Source: JAWMQL01 sp033283165
Lineage (GTDB): Bacteria; Pseudomonadota; Gammaproteobacteria; Pseudomonadales; Halieaceae
DNA length: 64,000 bases
NCBI GenBank assembly: GCA_033283165.1
Contig: JAWMQL010000008.1
Location: 1 to 64,000, forward strand
Direction: 5' to 3'
Below the pieces are notes generated by a model that saw only the letters and a list, made by a program, of their open reading frames with translations, had not been told where the DNA came from and searched no databases. Positions 61,364 through 64,000 of this stretch are shown here, piece by piece. Position numbers and translations under genes: made by a program. Position 1 is the first letter of the stretch; each line of letters starts with the position of its first letter.

Positions 61364-62809
61364 ATGATCTCGATCAGGAATGCCCTGCTGGGGCTCCTGC
61401 TGGCCAGCGCTGCAAGCCTGGCCGACAACCGCCAGCCCATGCTCGACTACCTGGACAGCGAGGCCGGTCGCTACAATGACATCGCGCGGCAGATCTGGGA
61501 TTACGCCGAACTCGGCTACCTGGAGACCAACAGCGCGGCCCTGTTGCGCGAAACCCTTGCCGCCGAGGGTTTCGCCATCGAAACCGGGCTGGCGGAGATT
61601 CCCACGGCTTTCGTGGCCAGCTACGGCAGGGGTGAACCGGTGATCGGCATCCTGGCGGAGTTCGACGCCCTGCCGGGCATTTCCCAGTCCGACCAACCCC
61701 ACCGGGAGGTACTGGCAGGCAAGAATGCCGGCCACGCGTGCGGCCATCACCTGTTCGGGGCCGGTTCCACCGCGGCCGCGGTGGCGGTGAAGCGCTGGCT
61801 CGAGCAAAACGACCTGCCCGGCACTGTGCGCCTGTACGGCACCCCGGCGGAAGAGGGCGGCTCCGGCAAGGTGTACCTGGTGCGGGCGGGCCTGTTTGAC
61901 GATGTGGACGCGGTGCTGGTGTGGCATCCCGCGGACCGCAACGCCGCCAACCCGGCAACGTCCCTGGCCAACAAGTCCGCCAAATTCCGCTTTCGCGGTG
62001 TGTCCTCCCACGCCGCCGTGGCGCCGGAGCGCGGCCGTTCGGCCCTGGACGCGGTGGAGGCCATGAACTACATGACCAACCTGCTGCGCGAGCACGTGCC
62101 ACAGGAGACCCGCATTCATTATGTCATCACCGCCGGCGGCTCGGCCCCCAACGTGGTGCCGGATTTCGCCGAGGTGTTCTACTACGTGCGCCACCCCCAG
62201 GCGGCGGTATTGCAGACCATCTGGGACCGGGTCATGGCCGCCGCCGAGGGCGCCGCCCTGGGCACCGGCACCACGCTGGCGGCGGAGGTGATTCACGGCA
62301 ACCACTCCCTGCTGCCCAACGAGGCCCTGTCGCAGCTGGCTTACGCCAACCTGCAGGCGGTGGGCGGCGTCGAATACGACCGCGAGGAGCGGGCCTTTGC
62401 CCGGGAGATCACCGCCACCCTGGACCTGAGTGAGGACCTGGCGGGCCAGGAACAGCGAATACAGCCGCTGGAGTTCCGCCAGGGTATGGGCTCCACCGAT
62501 GTGGGCGATGTCAGCTGGACCGTGCCCACGGTGGAGGTACGCACCGCCACCTGGGTGCCGGGCACCGCCCCCCACACCTGGCAGGCCATTGCCGCGGGCG
62601 GCACGTCCATCGGCTACAAGGGCATGCTGGTGGCGGCCAAGACCCTGGCCCTGACCGCGGCCGACCTGTTCACGGAACCGGCCCGCCTGCAGGCGGCGCA
62701 GGAGGAATTCGAGGAGCGCCGCGGTGCGGATTTTCGCTATGAGCCCCTGCTGGGGGACCGGGCGCCGCCGCTGGATTATCGACTGGACGCAAAGGAGGCA
62801 AACCGATGA
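61364..62809 (+). CDS. Exported M20-family amidohydrolase
   Basis: A 481-residue metallopeptidase-type protein with a signal (MISIRNALLGLLLASAASLA). Metal motifs include ILAEFDALPG, HACGHHLFGAGST, GTPAEEGGSGKV and, late, GMGSTDVGDVSW. It resembles AbgB/hippurate hydrolase-like M20D enzymes (aminobenzoyl-glutamate type); the substrate is unknown. ATG 61364 follows AAGGGA. Confidence 0.85.
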   Translation: MISIRNALLGLLLASAASLADNRQPMLDYLDSEAGRYNDIARQIWDYAELGYLETNSAALLRETLAAEGFAIETGLAEIPTAFVASYGRGEPVIGILAEFDALPGISQSDQPHREVLAGKNAGHACGHHLFGAGSTAAAVAVKRWLEQNDLPGTVRLYGTPAEEGGSGKVYLVRAGLFDDVDAVLVWHPADRNAANPATSLANKSAKFRFRGVSSHAAVAPERGRSALDAVEAMNYMTNLLREHVPQETRIHYVITAGGSAPNVVPDFAEVFYYVRHPQAAVLQTIWDRVMAAAEGAALGTGTTLAAEVIHGNHSLLPNEALSQLAYANLQAVGGVEYDREERAFAREITATLDLSEDLAGQEQRIQPLEFRQGMGSTDVGDVSWTVPTVEVRTATWVPGTAPHTWQAIAAGGTSIGYKGMLVAAKTLALTAADLFTEPARLQAAQEEFEERRGADFRYEPLLGDRAPPLDYRLDAKEANR

Positions 62810-63606
62810 GCCTGTTGGAACGATTTCGCATGGACGGGCAGGTGGCGCTGATTACCGGCGCGGGCAAGGGGATTGGCGCGGGTATCGCCCGCGCCTTTGC
62901 CGAGGCAGGCGCCCGTGTCGTGCTGGCGGCACGCACCGAGGCAGATCTGCAGCGGGTGGCGGCGGACGTCGCCGCGCTGGGCTCCCGGGCCCTGGTGGTA
63001 CCGGCTGACGTGATGGAACTGGAGCAGTTACCCAGGCTGGTGGAAGCAGCCATGGCGGAATTCGGCCGCCTGGACGTGCTGGTCAACAACGCCGGGGGCT
63101 TTCCGCCCAAGCCGGCGGGAGAGACCAGTGCCCGCGAGTTCGAGATCGCACTGCGCTTCAACGTGACCACGGCCTTCGAACTGTCCCGCCTGTGCGCCCC
63201 GCAGATGGTCGACAGCGCCGGGGCTGGCGCCATCCTCAATATCTCGTCGGTGGCCGGGCGCTACCCGGCACCCTGGTTCGCCGCCTACGGCACCGCCAAG
63301 AGTGCGCTGAGTTTCCTGACCCGGGAACTGGCCCAGGAGTACGCCCCCCGGGTCCGGGTCAACGCCATCGCGGTCGGTTCCACGAAAACAGACGCCCTGA
63401 ACACCGTGCTCACCGACGAGGTCGAGCAGACCATGGTCGAACTCACCCCCATGGCGCGGCTGGGCGAGGTGGAGGATATCGCGCTCGGCGCCCTGTACCT
63501 GTGTTCCCCGGCGGCCAGTTACGTGACCGGCGACGTGCTGGGTGTTAACGGTGGCCTGGAGCGCCTCAATATGCAGATGCCGCGGGCCTGGGGCGGCCTG
63601 GGCTAA
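62806..63606 (+). CDS. SDR-family oxidoreductase
   Basis: A 266-residue classical short-chain dehydrogenase: TGAGKGIGAGIARAFAEAGA, NNAGG, and the S-Y-K triad in NISSVAGRYPAPWFAAYGTA KSA. ATGA overlap with the M20 gene makes them one operon. FabG-like; the substrate is unknown. Confidence 0.9.
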   Translation: MSLLERFRMDGQVALITGAGKGIGAGIARAFAEAGARVVLAARTEADLQRVAADVAALGSRALVVPADVMELEQLPRLVEAAMAEFGRLDVLVNNAGGFPPKPAGETSAREFEIALRFNVTTAFELSRLCAPQMVDSAGAGAILNISSVAGRYPAPWFAAYGTAKSALSFLTRELAQEYAPRVRVNAIAVGSTKTDALNTVLTDEVEQTMVELTPMARLGEVEDIALGALYLCSPAASYVTGDVLGVNGGLERLNMQMPRAWGGLG

Positions 63607-63690
63607 GCGGAAGTGCAACCGGCGTGGGTGCTGCCGGGAGCCTGCATGTAGCGTCGCAATGCGCAGCTGCCGCGGGCCTGGGGCGGCCTG
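63561..63690 (+). repeat. Imperfect direct repeat at the end of the SDR gene
   Basis: The 40 bases 63561-63600 (end of the SDR gene) recur at 63651-63690 with 35 of 40 identical; the last 20 bases CGCGGGCCTGGGGCGGCCTG are exact. It looks like a local duplication of the SDR tail next to the NnrS stop codon. Confidence 0.7.
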
Positions 63691-63691
63691 G

Positions 63692-64000
63692 CTAGCCGGG
63701 TTTGCCGTCCGCGCGCGGACTGGTCAGCACCGGTATGTAGCGCAGCAGGAACAGACTGAAGGCTGTTGCCCACAGGCCCGCCGACCAGCGCCAGGCGGCG
63801 CCGCCCAGGGTGGGCTCCAGCAGGGGTAACAGCGCCCGGAACAGCGCCGCCAGCAGCACCAGGGCGAACGCCACGCCGATCCACCAGGGGACATCCAGCG
63901 GGCGTCCGGTATGGCCCAGTGAGACGCGAGCCATCATCGCCAGGATCATGCCGCCGACCGTGCCCACAGCGAGCAGGTGGACCAGGTTTTTCGTGGCCAC
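63692..64000 (-). CDS. NnrS family protein, C-terminal part (partial)
   Basis: The last 102 codons of a gene running off the right edge: ATKNLVHLLAVGTVGGMILA and MARVSLGHTGRPLDVPWWIG, the NnrS signature with conserved histidines. NnrS is a haem/copper membrane protein linked to nitric-oxide stress. It meets the SDR gene tail to tail. Confidence 0.9.
   Translation of the reverse strand: MATKNLVHLLAVGTVGGMILAMMARVSLGHTGRPLDVPWWIGVAFALVLLAALFRALLPLLEPTLGGAAWRWSAGLWATAFSLFLLRYIPVLTSPRADGKPG

Overview
The window is a 64 kb, GC-rich chromosomal segment from a gammaproteobacterium. The evidence is an Escherichia/Pseudomonas-like S10-spc-alpha ribosomal cluster, a Zn-free 101-residue S14, the fabA-fabB pair, ispB divergent from rplU-rpmA-obgE-proB, and a uvrA-MFS-ssb order I recall from Pseudomonas. 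A marine Halieaceae/Cellvibrionales-like source is a guess from the overall gene mix; nothing in the sequence proves it.

Layout. 1-2.7 kb: end of tuf, then four genes (TM2 protein, DUF465, TraR/DksA-type zinc finger, CPA2 antiporter) separating tuf from the ribosomal cluster. 2.8-16.8 kb: rpsJ to rplQ, with secY, rpmJ and rpoA, driven by recognisable promoters before rpsJ and rpsM. 16.9-20.8 kb: type IV pilus block, with one major-type pilin facing a four-gene minor-pilin operon (fimT-pilW-pilX-pilV) that lacks pilY1. 21-27.5 kb: uvrA, a DUF222/HNH (13E12-type) gene under a near-perfect LexA box, an MFS transporter and ssb. 27.5-30.2 kb: RmlD-like reductase, moaB, moeA. 30.2-32 kb: fabB/fabA. 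32.2-37.5 kb: GDP-mannose and UDP-glucose supply (manC, galU, manB/cpsG) and pgi. 37.5-42 kb: ispB, rplU, rpmA, obgE, proB. 42-47.3 kb: NnrS/oxidase-like membrane protein, hemerythrin, aldehyde dehydrogenase, small membrane protein, ZIP transporter, methyltransferase. 47.3-48.7 kb: rhodanese and hemH.

48.7-61.3 kb is the most distinctive region: a complete-looking extracellular electron transfer (porin-cytochrome) locus. It has mtrA (10 CxxCH), mtrB (outer-membrane barrel), mtrC (decaheme lipoprotein), a membrane-anchored NapC/NirT-type cytochrome with eight haem motifs, a NrfC/NrfD-type quinone module with di- and tetra-haem cytochromes, a separate pentahaem cytochrome, and a UbiA-family prenyltransferase. 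Two intergenic regions carry strong FNR/Anr-type boxes and a third a weaker one. The inferred path is quinol to NrfD/FeS or the NapC-type protein, then periplasmic cytochromes, MtrA inside MtrB, and surface MtrC. hemH next door fits the haem demand. Direction (metal reduction or electron uptake) cannot be read from sequence.

61.3-64 kb: exported M20 hydrolase, SDR oxidoreductase, and the C-terminus of an NnrS protein running off the right edge.

Repeats: REP-like palindromes at three places (one read in frame inside the HNH gene, one forming the end of pgi), a 23-bp motif placed identically before pilE and the hemerythrin gene, a 32-bp perfect inverted repeat before obgE, and a 15-bp tandem repeat within moeA. 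I saw no tRNA, rRNA, CRISPR array or intact insertion sequence. The only gene-free stretch over 300 bases is 39368-39705.
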